DNA of 64,000 bases. Origin: Megaera_A sp965233855. GTDB taxonomy: Bacteria > Pseudomonadota > Alphaproteobacteria > Rickettsiales > Rickettsiaceae. Where the stretch lies: the NCBI GenBank assembly GCA_965233855.1, contig OZ247586.1, forward strand, positions 1,116,001 to 1,180,000, read 5' to 3'. The notes below the pieces were generated by a model that saw only the letters and a list, made by a program, of their open reading frames with translations, did not search any database and had not been told where the DNA came from. Position numbers and translations under genes: made by a program. Shown piece after piece: positions 26,214-34,383 of this stretch (the first letter of the stretch is position 1; every line of letters begins with the position of its first letter).

Positions 26214-28163
26214 TTATGATCTACCTGTTGATTGCCCCTTGCCCACAGACAATTCAACATCAAATTCTTTTCCAATAGTTTGAACAGACTTTTCAATTCG
26301 AATCTTTTTTGTGCCTGACTGAGTAGCTGCAACTTTAAGAGCCGCATCACAAACTTTTTTAATTGCATCGGGCGTAAACACTTCTTCATCGCAAGCATAA
26401 TAAATATCCGATATTTTCTGCTGATTATCATCAATTATAGCTGTATATAGAGTATTAATCTGCTCTTGGGGCGACATAGATTCAAGCTCATCTTCCAAAG
26501 TTTCACCAGAAATTCTACTTCGTCTCGCTATTATTTTTATCTCCTCATCGCTTTTTGCTGTAGGTTTATGTGTAAAGCCATCCATATTTAATCCACTTCC
26601 TGCCCTACTTTGAGCAGGCTTGAGTTTAACCCCTTTTATTGCATCCATTAAACTAGCAGCATCTTGTTGCACTCCAGCATTTCCTGCAGATGGAGGTGGC
26701 GGAATGTCTCCTTTCTTCACACTAACCTTTTCCACTGGTGGAGGTGGTGGAGGTGGCGGAATGTCACTCACCTCTTCTGCAGCACTTCCAACTTTAACAG
26801 CAGCTTCCTCTATTTCAGGTTCAGGGCTAGGCAAATGTTCTCCTCTCTCAACTCTAGCATTTGTTTCCATAACAGCTTTTTCAACTAGCTCCAGATCTTC
26901 TTCTGAAAAAGTTGGGGCTGACTCTAAAATTGGCTCATCCCATTCATTGAATTCACCCGTTTCTTTTTCGGTTTGATGAACTTTCAAAGATTCAATTAAC
27001 TCAGCGTTACCATCAACCATTGCAGAGTATAAAATATTCATCTGGCTTTGCTTATCCTTAGCATTTAGGACATTATTAGGAGTTTTTTCCCCTTCTTCAC
27101 CCATTCTCCTCCTGATTGCATTCAACACGCCAGAGCCCTCTACTTCCCTATCCTCTTCTGCTTTAGAATAAACAAAATCTCTTACACCAATATCATTCAT
27201 ATGATCTTTAGAAACGATAGAACCTTTTTTCTCCCCCCTCTCTTCTGCGCGCCTTCTTATTGATTCAAGCAAACTCTCTGGTTGCGAACTTGATCTTATA
27301 TTCTCACTCTCAACACTTGGTGATGATGGAGCTGGTGGAATATTACTTGCCTTAACGCCCGCATTCTCCACTGGCGGAGGTGGCGGTGCTGGTGGAATAT
27401 TACTTGCCTTAACACCCGCATTCTCCACTGGTGGCGGAGGCGGTGCTGGCGGAATATTACTTGCCTTAACACCCGCATTCTCCACTGGCGGAGGTGGCGG
27501 TGCTGGTGGAATATTATCTTTTACACTAGCTTTAGATTCCCTTTCAAGAGTTGCTGGCGCCGCTTCAATCTCCATTGTAGGAGAATTAATACCAGTACTT
27601 TTACCTTGAGCCTTTGAATGTTCTTTACTTGGAATCTCTACTCTATCATCTTTTTTTGTTGAAAGGTTTTGAGTTGTATCCTTAAGATCAGATTTTGTTT
27701 CTTCAAGATTTTTCTTATTGGTAAAAGTAAAGGCATTTTTAATAGCAACTATCAAAGTTCTAAAAAATCCATTATCAACCTTTTGCCCTGACTCTACTCC
27801 TTTTACGAACTCATCACTAGCCCTACTCGTCGCCCAATTGCTTTTTGACGCACCAACTGATTCCGACAATTCATTTAATCTAGCACGCAAATGTACTATT
27901 TCATTCCTTGCCGCATCATTTTTTTCTATCTGCTCGTTAACTTGTTCTTGTGTTAAAGAATTTTCTTGCCCAGGTTTAAATGATTCAAGCAAAGCCTCTT
28001 GATACTCATTTAATTCTGATTCTTGAGCCTTAAGAGTCTCCATAGCATCATGCAACACACCACCTTCTTTAAAAGCTTCTTGTAATTCAGCATTACTACC
28101 GCTTGCCTTTACATACCCAACAAGGGATTCACCAAAATCATTATAATCCTCAACTGACGCCAT
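26214..28163 (-). CDS. Proline-rich WH2-like protein, candidate actin effector
   Basis: This 649-residue protein has a helical N-terminal region (1-150). Next come a proline-rich tandem repeat at 218-290 (NIPPAPPPPPVENAGVKAS, about 3.5 copies) and WH2-like helices SLLESIRRRAEERG (297-310) and GVLNAIRRRMGEEG (345-358). After an acidic stretch follow a second polyproline block (468-493) and SLMDAIKGVKLKP (504-516), the best WH2-like match. A module with QMNILYSAMVDGN (374) recurs as QINTLYTAIIDDN (569). Polyproline next to WH2 motifs is the layout of bacterial actin nucleators such as RickA. The WH2 spacing is one residue short of consensus, and the protein is not a recognisable RickA orthologue. 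Confidence 0.65.
   Translation of the reverse strand: MASVEDYNDFGESLVGYVKASGSNAELQEAFKEGGVLHDAMETLKAQESELNEYQEALLESFKPGQENSLTQEQVNEQIEKNDAARNEIVHLRARLNELSESVGASKSNWATSRASDEFVKGVESGQKVDNGFFRTLIVAIKNAFTFTNKKNLEETKSDLKDTTQNLSTKKDDRVEIPSKEHSKAQGKSTGINSPTMEIEAAPATLERESKASVKDNIPPAPPPPPVENAGVKASNIPPAPPPPPVENAGVKASNIPPAPPPPPVENAGVKASNIPPAPSSPSVESENIRSSSQPESLLESIRRRAEERGEKKGSIVSKDHMNDIGVRDFVYSKAEEDREVEGSGVLNAIRRRMGEEGEKTPNNVLNAKDKQSQMNILYSAMVDGNAELIESLKVHQTEKETGEFNEWDEPILESAPTFSEEDLELVEKAVMETNARVERGEHLPSPEPEIEEAAVKVGSAAEEVSDIPPPPPPPPVEKVSVKKGDIPPPPSAGNAGVQQDAASLMDAIKGVKLKPAQSRAGSGLNMDGFTHKPTAKSDEEIKIIARRSRISGETLEDELESMSPQEQINTLYTAIIDDNQQKISDIYYACDEEVFTPDAIKKVCDAALKVAATQSGTKKIRIEKSVQTIGKEFDVELSVGKGQSTGRS
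27331..27515. repeat. 57-bp tandem repeat inside the proline-rich gene
   Basis: Units start at 27331, 27388, 27445 and 27502, exactly 57 bp apart, each encoding a 19-residue proline block. Three are complete and a fourth is partial. Third-position differences show they are slightly diverged. Copy number may vary between strains. Confidence 0.9.
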
Positions 28164-28334
28164 ACATCATTTCTCCGAATTGATTTGCATATATTGAAGT
28201 TACAATAAGAATCTTACCCAAGTCAATAAAAGCTAATTTCTCAAAGAAATATAAGAGATAAATTTACCAATTAAGAATTTAGTGTGTTGTATTTTCTCTA
28301 TTTAACGCAATAAATTTAAATATCTGAAGAATAA

Positions 28335-28703
28335 TTAACGAGAGTTTTGCGTAATTTGTAAAACTACTTTTTTAAAGTCTTTCTTAAGCTTTAGAAAATC
28401 AACTTTATCTAAGCCAATTTTTGGTATAACAATAAGGGCTTTTTTATTAATATCAACTAACGGATCTTGAATCAGAATATTTAGAAGATGCTTTATCCTT
28501 CTTTTAGCCTTATTTCTAATTACAGCTTTTTTAGAAAATTTACGACTTACCTTAAGTCCTAAAAAAGTTGCATTATCAGATGGACAACACAATGAGGAAA
28601 TATTTGAGGAGAGGATAATAATAAAGCATGATCCGTGTTTTTTCGAACCATGCTTATTAACGAAATCAAATTCTTTCTGATTTTTTAATGAAAAAACAGA
28701 CAC
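28335..28703 (-). CDS. rnpA: Ribonuclease P protein component
   Basis: This 122-residue basic protein is the C5 subunit of RNase P, which helps the RNA subunit cleave 5' leaders of pre-tRNAs. The hallmark RNR-type motif appears as KAVIRNKAKRRIKHL near residue 65. It is preceded by FLGLKVSRKFSKKA, where LGL-S-K-K corresponds to the conserved first part. The gene follows rpmH by 13 bp, the usual order, and shares its promoter. A Lys- and Leu-rich C-terminal part is normal for rickettsiae. The RNA subunit gene is not in this window. Confidence 0.92.
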   Translation of the reverse strand: MSVFSLKNQKEFDFVNKHGSKKHGSCFIIILSSNISSLCCPSDNATFLGLKVSRKFSKKAVIRNKAKRRIKHLLNILIQDPLVDINKKALIVIPKIGLDKVDFLKLKKDFKKVVLQITQNSR

Positions 28704-28716
28704 ATGAACTATTTAA

Positions 28717-28851
28717 CTACGCAGTTAATTTTTTACGCCCTTTAGCCCTACGATTTCTAATCACAGTTCTGCCACCAACTGTAGCCATTCTTGCTCTAAA
28801 ACCGTGTCTTCTTTTTCTTACTATATTGCTTGGTTGAAAAGTACGTCTCAT
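28717..28851 (-). CDS. rpmH: 50S ribosomal protein L34
   Basis: This 44-residue protein is L34. The translation starts MRRTFQPSNIVRKRRHGFRA and ends AKGRKKLTA, exactly the family pattern, and 44 residues is the usual length. The ATG is at 28851 and TAG at 28719-28717. It is short enough to be missed by size-limited gene finding. rnpA follows 13 bp downstream on the same strand, the universal pair. A consensus promoter lies 37 bp upstream. In many bacteria this pair lies near the replication origin, which is worth noting because DnaA-box-like sites occur about 1.2 kb away. Confidence 0.98.
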   Translation of the reverse strand: MRRTFQPSNIVRKRRHGFRARMATVGGRTVIRNRRAKGRKKLTA

Positions 28852-28887
28852 AACATCAACTTAATCTTTATTTAAATATCGAGGCAC

Positions 28888-28916
28888 ATTGTAATAAACA
28901 ATACTACAAATGTCAA
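28888..28916 (-). promoter_or_regulatory. Sigma-70 promoter of rpmH-rnpA
   Basis: On the minus strand TTGACA (28916-28911) and TACAAT (28893-28888) are separated by exactly 17 bp, 37 bp before the rpmH start. It lies outside the IS6 element, so that insertion left it intact. Confidence 0.75.
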
Positions 28917-28986
28917 TCCATTGTCTCTATAATTTTTTAAAACTAAATCTTGTTTAATAAGAGTAGCTCTATAGGATAGATTATAC

Positions 28987-29821
28987 GGTTCTGTCGCATG
29001 TGTTAGCATCTAATCTTAAAAATTATAATTCTCAGATTTCAGGCGTTATGAAGCCATGAGGGTTTGAAAATTCTCAAAAGCATAAAGGTAAGAATCAGCT
29101 CCAATAATTTGGCCTTTCTGAATCATTCTAATATTTTCTATTCCTGTAATAGTGATTTTTGCAGATTGGAAGTTTTTAAACCCCAGCATAGGCTTTGTTC
29201 GCTTCTTAATAAATCTATGATCTTGTTCCATAATATTATTGAAATATTTGTTTTGAATAATCTCTATTTTCTCATTTTCTAATAGATTATCATTTGCACT
29301 ATTAAGAGCTGATTTATTACTTCCGCTTTTATCAATATTCACCTTATCAGGAATATCATTATTTTTAAACGCTTTACGGAAGAACGCCTTAGCAGACGCT
29401 TTATCCCTGCTCTTCCTCAGCAAAAACTCTATAGTATTACCCAAAGAATCTACAGCACGATAGAGATAAATCCAGCGACCATCCAGCTTGATATAGATTT
29501 CATCCATACGCCAACTTGAACCAACTGCTTTCTTTCTTTTTCTAACTTGCTTATCTATCAACGTAACAAATCTTTTAATCCATCTTTGTAGAGTACTATG
29601 ATCTATTACTGCGCCTCTGATATGAGCTAGCTCCTCAAGATCTCGATAGCTCAAGGAAAATCTACATTTCATATAAACAAACAGCATTATTATTTCCGGC
29701 GAGGAACAAAAACCTTTGAAATATTTTGTTAATTTAGGGGAAATAGCATATCTCATGTAAAGCCTTTTTTATTTTCAGTATATTCTCTTTGATTGACTTT
29801 CACAACACATGCGACAGAACC
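28987..29821 (-). mobile_element. IS6-family element
   Basis: An 835-bp element with perfect 18-bp inverted ends (GGTTCTGTCGCATGTGTT) and one transposase gene. The 8-bp direct repeat GATTATAC at 28979-28986 and 29822-29829 is a complete target duplication, the length expected for IS6-type elements. It sits between rpmH and the twin-TM protein gene. Complete structure and unchanged duplication suggest recent arrival. Confidence 0.95.
29046..29756 (-). CDS. IS6-family transposase
   Basis: This 236-residue protein is a complete IS6-type (IS240/IS26-like) DDE transposase. The N-terminal part includes ISYRDLEELAHIRG-like SLSYRDLEELAHIRGAVIDH, the family's recognition helices. Catalytic residues are D85 (WRMDEIYIKL), D142 (NIDKSGSNKSA) and E177 (NNIMEQDHRFIKKR), with standard spacing. 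Length is normal and the frame is intact. IS6 elements move by replicative transposition or by a conservative route adjacent to existing copies. Only this one copy is in the window. Confidence 0.95.
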   Translation of the reverse strand: MRYAISPKLTKYFKGFCSSPEIIMLFVYMKCRFSLSYRDLEELAHIRGAVIDHSTLQRWIKRFVTLIDKQVRKRKKAVGSSWRMDEIYIKLDGRWIYLYRAVDSLGNTIEFLLRKSRDKASAKAFFRKAFKNNDIPDKVNIDKSGSNKSALNSANDNLLENEKIEIIQNKYFNNIMEQDHRFIKKRTKPMLGFKNFQSAKITITGIENIRMIQKGQIIGADSYLYAFENFQTLMAS

Positions 29822-29869
29822 GATTATACTACTATGAACAAATATATTATATAATTTATATTATTGATC

Positions 29870-30049
29870 ATGACCTACATCTTTATTTTTACTATACTTG
29901 CTACCGCTTCACTTTTACTAGGATTAATATCTATGGCTGCTGGAGCAAAATATAACAAAAAATATGGGACAAAATTAATGTCGTTAAGAGTTAGCTTTCA
30001 AGCTATAGCAATCTTATCCTTAGCAATTGCTTACTTTTCTAATCAATAA
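29870..30049 (+). CDS. Small twin-TM (HIG1-like) protein
   Basis: This 59-residue protein has two transmembrane helices, residues about 3-26 and 41-57, joined by a basic loop (KYNKKYGTKLMSLRV). It fits the twin transmembrane/HIG1-like family that is widespread in alphaproteobacteria and related to factors that influence cytochrome oxidase. The start is the ATG at 29870. A TTG two codons earlier is less likely. The gene begins 40 bp after the IS6 target duplication, so the IS lies between it and whatever promoter it once used. The terminal NQ is followed by the stop at 30047-30049. Confidence 0.7.
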   Translation: MTYIFIFTILATASLLLGLISMAAGAKYNKKYGTKLMSLRVSFQAIAILSLAIAYFSNQ

Positions 30050-30059
30050 CAATGCCTTA

Positions 30060-30574
30060 AATTATAACAAATATTTTACACAAGTTAATATCCACAAATA
30101 TTGTGGATAACTCTGTGAGTAACATGTTATCTGGGCACTATAATTCCAATCCCCTTCAGCCACGCGAGTAAGTTGACTAAAAAATAAGCGCTCCTCCACA
30201 ACCCGCATAGCACTTGTGAGACAACGAAAAACCAAGGCAACAAGCCACAAAAAAAACACTTAACAAAAAGTAGTAAATATTAGTGTGTGCATAACTCAAG
30301 GCGTTTTTTGCAAAAAACATTGGCATTTTCCACTTGGGATTAAGATTAATAAATTATTTTTTCTTCTAAAAGATGCAAAATAATGGACAAATTAAATACG
30401 GATATGCTATTGTCCAAAATATCGACAATTATACTAATATAAAAAAACCTGTAATGAGCTATATTGAATGCACTCTTACCATAACTAAAACATTCACCAC
30501 CAGCTTGGCTGGTAAATAAATCTCGTCACTCACTAAATTCAACACTTATTTTTAATTTTATTATATATATTCCT
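30060..30574. other. Gene-free stretch with DnaA-box-like sites
   Basis: This 515-bp stretch has no convincing gene. TGTGGATAA at 30102-30110 and TGTGCATAA at 30286-30294 are perfect complements of the DnaA-box consensus TTATNCACA. ATATCCACA at 30088-30096 is one mismatch away and forms a palindrome with the first. The second half (30340-30470) is strongly AT-rich. These are features of a bacterial origin, and rpmH-rnpA lies 1.2 kb away, but alphaproteobacterial origins normally lie by hemE, so this is only a candidate. An alternative is a non-coding RNA: GC-rich patches at 30150-30240 are unexplained. Confidence 0.3.
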
Positions 30575-31726
30575 ATGTTTAGACAGATGCCTATAGTTTT
30601 GGCTATGCTTATTGCCGTAATTATTGCTTTTGAAAGCTTTATTCCCCAAGCTATTGCTATAAATCTTTTTGCTTTAAGCCTCACTATTAAATCTGCAATT
30701 ATTTTTATATTACCATTTATAATTTTCAGCTTATTGTATAAAGCCGCTGTCTCTCTTGCAAAAGATGCATCAAAAATAATATTAATAATTCTTTCTGGAG
30801 TAATATTATCCAACTTTATCGCCACAACATTAACACAATTCATTGGAAGCTGGATTCATAATTTTGATATATCAATTTCTATGCCAGATGAAAAACATAG
30901 CTTGATATCAGAATCTTTTATCACCTTCCCTACTATCATCTCAAACCATGTCGCAATGTTTTCTGGTATTATTTTCGGTATTATTTCTACAAAAATCGCA
31001 CCAAACAATGCTTTGAAATTTGCTACAACTTTAGAATTTCTAGTAAATAAATTACTTAAAATTATTACTATGCTAATACCCATATTTGTTACAGGCTTTG
31101 TAATCAAATTACAGTTTGACGGTATAATCATGCAAATCATTAAAGATTATACTTCTATCTTTGCAATAATTGGAATATCTCAATTCGGGTATATAATTTT
31201 TCTATATTTTATGTTTAATAAATTCAACCCAAAAAAAACCACAATAGCAATTAGAAACATGCTTCCTGCAGCACTTAGTGGATTCAGTACAATGTCAAGC
31301 GCAGCAAGCATGCCACTAACTCTAATCGGCACAGAAAAAAATGCTGAAAATAAAGATCTAGTGCACACAGTGGTACCAGCAACCGTGAACATACATCTAA
31401 TTGGAGACTGTATTGCTATACCATGCTTCGCCTTTGCAATATTGAAAAATTTTGATATCGCGCAGCCCGATCTTGCAACATATTTTATGTTTACTATTTA
31501 CTTTGTGATTGCAAAATTTTCAGTAGCAGCGATTCCAGGTGGTGGAATAATTGTTATGCTGCCAATTTTAGAACAATATCTTGGGTTTAACTCCAATATG
31601 CTCTCTCTGATCACTGCACTATACATATTATTCGATCCAATAATAACTAGTGCAAATATTCTAGGGAACGGAGTTTTTGCCAAAATCATAGATATAATTT
31701 CACCAAAAAACAGCACCGAAAAATGA
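30575..31726 (+). CDS. Dicarboxylate/amino acid:cation symporter
   Basis: This 383-residue multi-helix protein belongs to the DAACS family of sodium- or proton-coupled carriers for glutamate, aspartate or C4-dicarboxylates. The family hallmarks are a serine-rich re-entrant region (LSGFSTMSSAASMPLTLIG, residues about 228-247) and the later GGGIIVMLPILEQYLGF with the ion site near DPIITSANILGNG. About eight hydrophobic segments are visible. The last codon overlaps the HIT gene start by 4 bp (ATGA), so the two are coupled. Uptake of host amino acids would fit an intracellular lifestyle. The exact substrate is not decidable from sequence. Confidence 0.85.
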   Translation: MFRQMPIVLAMLIAVIIAFESFIPQAIAINLFALSLTIKSAIIFILPFIIFSLLYKAAVSLAKDASKIILIILSGVILSNFIATTLTQFIGSWIHNFDISISMPDEKHSLISESFITFPTIISNHVAMFSGIIFGIISTKIAPNNALKFATTLEFLVNKLLKIITMLIPIFVTGFVIKLQFDGIIMQIIKDYTSIFAIIGISQFGYIIFLYFMFNKFNPKKTTIAIRNMLPAALSGFSTMSSAASMPLTLIGTEKNAENKDLVHTVVPATVNIHLIGDCIAIPCFAFAILKNFDIAQPDLATYFMFTIYFVIAKFSVAAIPGGGIIVMLPILEQYLGFNSNMLSLITALYILFDPIITSANILGNGVFAKIIDIISPKNSTEK

Positions 31727-32130
31727 CTAATTTTCAAATAGATCCCATTTTGGAGCGTGATAGTGTAATCATTACAAATCTAAAACTCTGTCAAATACGA
31801 TTAATTAACAACTCCGATTTTCCATGGCTAATCTTAATTCCCATGAAAAATAACATTACAGAAATTATGGATCTGTCTCATGACGAATATAATCAAATGA
31901 ATGTTGAGATTAAACTTGTCGCAACAAAGTTCAAGCAAATAACAGAAGCTGATAAATTAAATATCTCAACAATTGGCAACGTAGTATCGCAGCTACACAT
32001 ACATATTATCGCTAGAATGAAAAATGACAAACTATTTCCGAAACCAGTTTGGGGACACACATTCACGCCTTATACAAAAGAAAATATTGGAGAAATTATA
32101 CAACATTATCAAAAAAATCTGACCAACTAA
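31723..32130 (+). CDS. HIT-family hydrolase
   Basis: This 135-residue protein has the histidine-triad fold of the subgroup with QLHIHIIARM. The two histidines at residues about 90-92 provide the nucleotide-binding motif, and the third histidine of the classical triad is replaced by isoleucine. The subgroup marker PKPVWG follows. The substrate is likely a dinucleoside polyphosphate or nucleotide conjugate, but altered catalytic residues leave activity uncertain. It starts within the stop of the symporter gene by the ATGA overlap and ends before the convergent GNAT pseudogene. Confidence 0.8.
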   Translation: MTNFQIDPILERDSVIITNLKLCQIRLINNSDFPWLILIPMKNNITEIMDLSHDEYNQMNVEIKLVATKFKQITEADKLNISTIGNVVSQLHIHIIARMKNDKLFPKPVWGHTFTPYTKENIGEIIQHYQKNLTN

Positions 32131-32133
32131 AAT

Positions 32134-32592
32134 TTATAATTGTAGCTTCATCCCCACATGACTATCTACAAACCCTAATTTTTTATAAAATTTCTTAGTA
32201 TTTAATCGGGTTTTATTTGTCGCTAATTGAACCATTGAAGCTCCATTATCTTTGCCATAGACAATCGCCCAACGAATTCAATCCTTCTCCATAAGAATTA
32301 CTTCCTAAATCAGAGGCGATTCTAACTGCTTCAATATTCAATCTAATACTACCCTGGTAAGTCAAGCTTGGCATCAAAGTAAGATGACAAGTACCTATGA
32401 TTTTGCTACCTATACGCATAATAACAAGCATTTGATTCGAATCACGATCAATCAAATCAAATGTTTTTGAGTACAACTACAAATTACTAAGCGATTCTCT
32501 TTTGCTACCAAGATCATCATCAAGTAATAATTGAACTATTTATCTTGCAAATCATCTAATTCTGCTCTGCAATAAGTTATCTTATCATTCAT
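32134..32592 (-). pseudogene. Decayed GNAT acetyltransferase
   Basis: Conceptual joining of frames gives a typical GNAT protein of about 150 residues: MNDKITYCRAELDDLQD, IVQLLLDDDLGSKRESL, then IGTCHLTLMPSLTYQGSIR and IEAVRIASDLGS, and finally VQLATNKTRLNTKKFYKKLG and SHVGMKLQL. At least three lesions separate these parts: a shift after LQD near codon 18, one near 32470, and one near 32280. It starts 7 bp after the Nudix gene, with which it was evidently cotranscribed. The retained similarity throughout the frames is convincing. Substrate was probably a small amine. Confidence 0.85.
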
Positions 32593-32599
32593 AAACGCC

Positions 32600-33022
32600 T
32601 CATATAAAATCTTTCAGACCACCTTGACGAACTAAAGTATTGAGAGGTAGGAATAACTTTTTAGGAAGATCGTCTAAATTATACCATTCCCAACTTTCTA
32701 CTTTTTCTGGCTCCATGTTAATTACTTCCTGTTCTTTAGAAAAAGAAGCGCACATAAATATTGATATATAATGTTTTTTTGTATCAACAAACACGTCATT
32801 TGTTAATGAAAGAAAACTTGGTTTGGCAATCTCAAAACCAACTTCTTCTTTAACTTCACGGATTGCACATTCTTCAAAGGACTCACCAAATTCTAAATGC
32901 CCTCCAGGAGGGCCAAAATCTCCCTCACCATGACTAGTGGACCTTTGCCCAAGGAGCAATTGATTAGAGTCATTAAAAACCAAAACGCCAACACCAACTT
33001 TTGGTCTTACTATCATGCACAT
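32600..33022 (-). CDS. Nudix hydrolase
   Basis: This 140-residue protein contains a complete Nudix box, GGHLEFGESFEECAIREVKE with EVGFE, around residues 40-64. All metal-binding glutamates are present. The family splits nucleoside diphosphates linked to another group. The NUDT15-like beginning (VGVGVLVFNDSNQLLLGQR) is compatible with sanitising oxidised nucleotides or a GDP-sugar type substrate, but not proved. The gene is intact, although the GNAT gene following it is decayed. A plausible reading is that the pair was acquired together and only the Nudix member is maintained. Confidence 0.85.
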   Translation of the reverse strand: MCMIVRPKVGVGVLVFNDSNQLLLGQRSTSHGEGDFGPPGGHLEFGESFEECAIREVKEEVGFEIAKPSFLSLTNDVFVDTKKHYISIFMCASFSKEQEVINMEPEKVESWEWYNLDDLPKKLFLPLNTLVRQGGLKDFI

Positions 33023-33179
33023 AAATCACCTTCACTTTTAATAAAATTATATTATATGAAAACTTTAATAACAACAATCCAAAGGTCCAGTTGACCACAC
33101 CAATGAATAGGAGTAACATGATCTCCAAATTTTACTTAATATTATAATTCTTTCAAAATCATATCAACAAATACAAAAC

Positions 33180-34376
33180 ATGATTAAAAACTTACCATTC
33201 TTACTCGTCGTTTCGCTTCTCACTTGCTGTGTTGAAGTAGACATTTCTGTGCCAAGTTTTCCAGATATCTCAGATTATTTTGGAATATCAGACGGCTTAA
33301 CCCAGATGACTATAGCAATGAATTTTTTAGGATTCTGCCTCTCCAGCATAGTATATGGACCGCTTTCAGATGCATTTGGTCGTCGCAAAGTAATGCTTGT
33401 TGGAAACTCCATAATGCTCATTGGTGCAATAGGCTGCACACTAGCTGATTCAATTGAACTACTTCTTTTTGCCAGATTAATCCAAGGTATTGGAGCTAGC
33501 ACTTCAGCTGTTGTTGCTTTTGCGATTGTTGCAGATGCATATTCTGCGGATAAATCAGCAAAACTTATAGGAACAATGAATTCCCTTATCACAGTTTTCA
33601 TGTCAATTGCACCAATTGCTGGTGGATTTATCAATGAATCTATTGGCTGGAGGGGTAATTACTCAACGATAGCTGCAATATCAGTTATATCATGGATTAT
33701 GCTATATTTTTGGCTTCCTGAAACAAAGAGTAGGTTTGAAGTCTTTGATACTAAAAAAATTATAAATGACTTTAAAATATTAATGTCTGATAAAACTTTT
33801 ATGTACGCCTCCCTTACTCCAAGCTTAACATTTGCTGGCTGGATGAGTTTTGTAGCATGCGGATCATTTTTATACATAGAAACATATAATTTGCCAATAA
33901 TGTACTACGCACTACATCAAGGAGTGGTTATTTCAGCATTTTCTGTATGCAGCCTATATAGCGGACAAATAAATAAGTTTATTGGAGCACATAATTGCGT
34001 AATTTATGGCACAATATTTATGATTACAGGTAGTATATCTATGCTGACTGTTTCGCTGATTTTTGATATAGCACCATATCTAACGAGTCTATCAATGATT
34101 CTCTATGGCCTTGGTGCAGCAATTTCTTATCCTGTAGTATTTGCTCGTTCACTTGAACTTTTTCCAAACATAAGTGGAACAGCTTCTTCTGTAATAATGT
34201 CTATTCGTTCTCTGCTATGCGCTGCATTTATTGCAGTATCTAGCTATATTTATTATGGAAAGCTTTGGACTGTCGCGGTCATGATACTAATAGCTGCACT
34301 ATTAGTTGCTATATTTACATTCTTGTTGCTCAAGTTGATTTCATTTGATACAAAAGAACCCACAATTGAATTATAA
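33180..34376 (+). CDS. Bcr/CflA-type MFS drug exporter
   Basis: This 398-residue protein has 12 predicted membrane helices and the drug:proton antiporter MFS signatures. Motif A appears as YGPLSDAFGRRKVM near residue 60, and the antiporter motif is VFMSIAPIAGGFI around 140. IQGIGASTSAVVAFAIVAD also matches the Bcr/CflA subgroup. It is followed 7 bp later by an RDD-family gene, and the two may share an operon. Substrates of the family vary (bicyclomycin, chloramphenicol, sulphonamides, metabolites), and the actual role here is unknown. Confidence 0.85.
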   Translation: MIKNLPFLLVVSLLTCCVEVDISVPSFPDISDYFGISDGLTQMTIAMNFLGFCLSSIVYGPLSDAFGRRKVMLVGNSIMLIGAIGCTLADSIELLLFARLIQGIGASTSAVVAFAIVADAYSADKSAKLIGTMNSLITVFMSIAPIAGGFINESIGWRGNYSTIAAISVISWIMLYFWLPETKSRFEVFDTKKIINDFKILMSDKTFMYASLTPSLTFAGWMSFVACGSFLYIETYNLPIMYYALHQGVVISAFSVCSLYSGQINKFIGAHNCVIYGTIFMITGSISMLTVSLIFDIAPYLTSLSMILYGLGAAISYPVVFARSLELFPNISGTASSVIMSIRSLLCAAFIAVSSYIYYGKLWTVAVMILIAALLVAIFTFLLLKLISFDTKEPTIEL

Positions 34377-34383
34377 CTGACAT

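Noticed and set aside
30062..30259. A 65-codon minus-strand frame in the gap beside the DnaA-box-like sites
   Set aside because: No ribosome site, poor codon use and no recognisable family. It overlaps the palindromic box pair.
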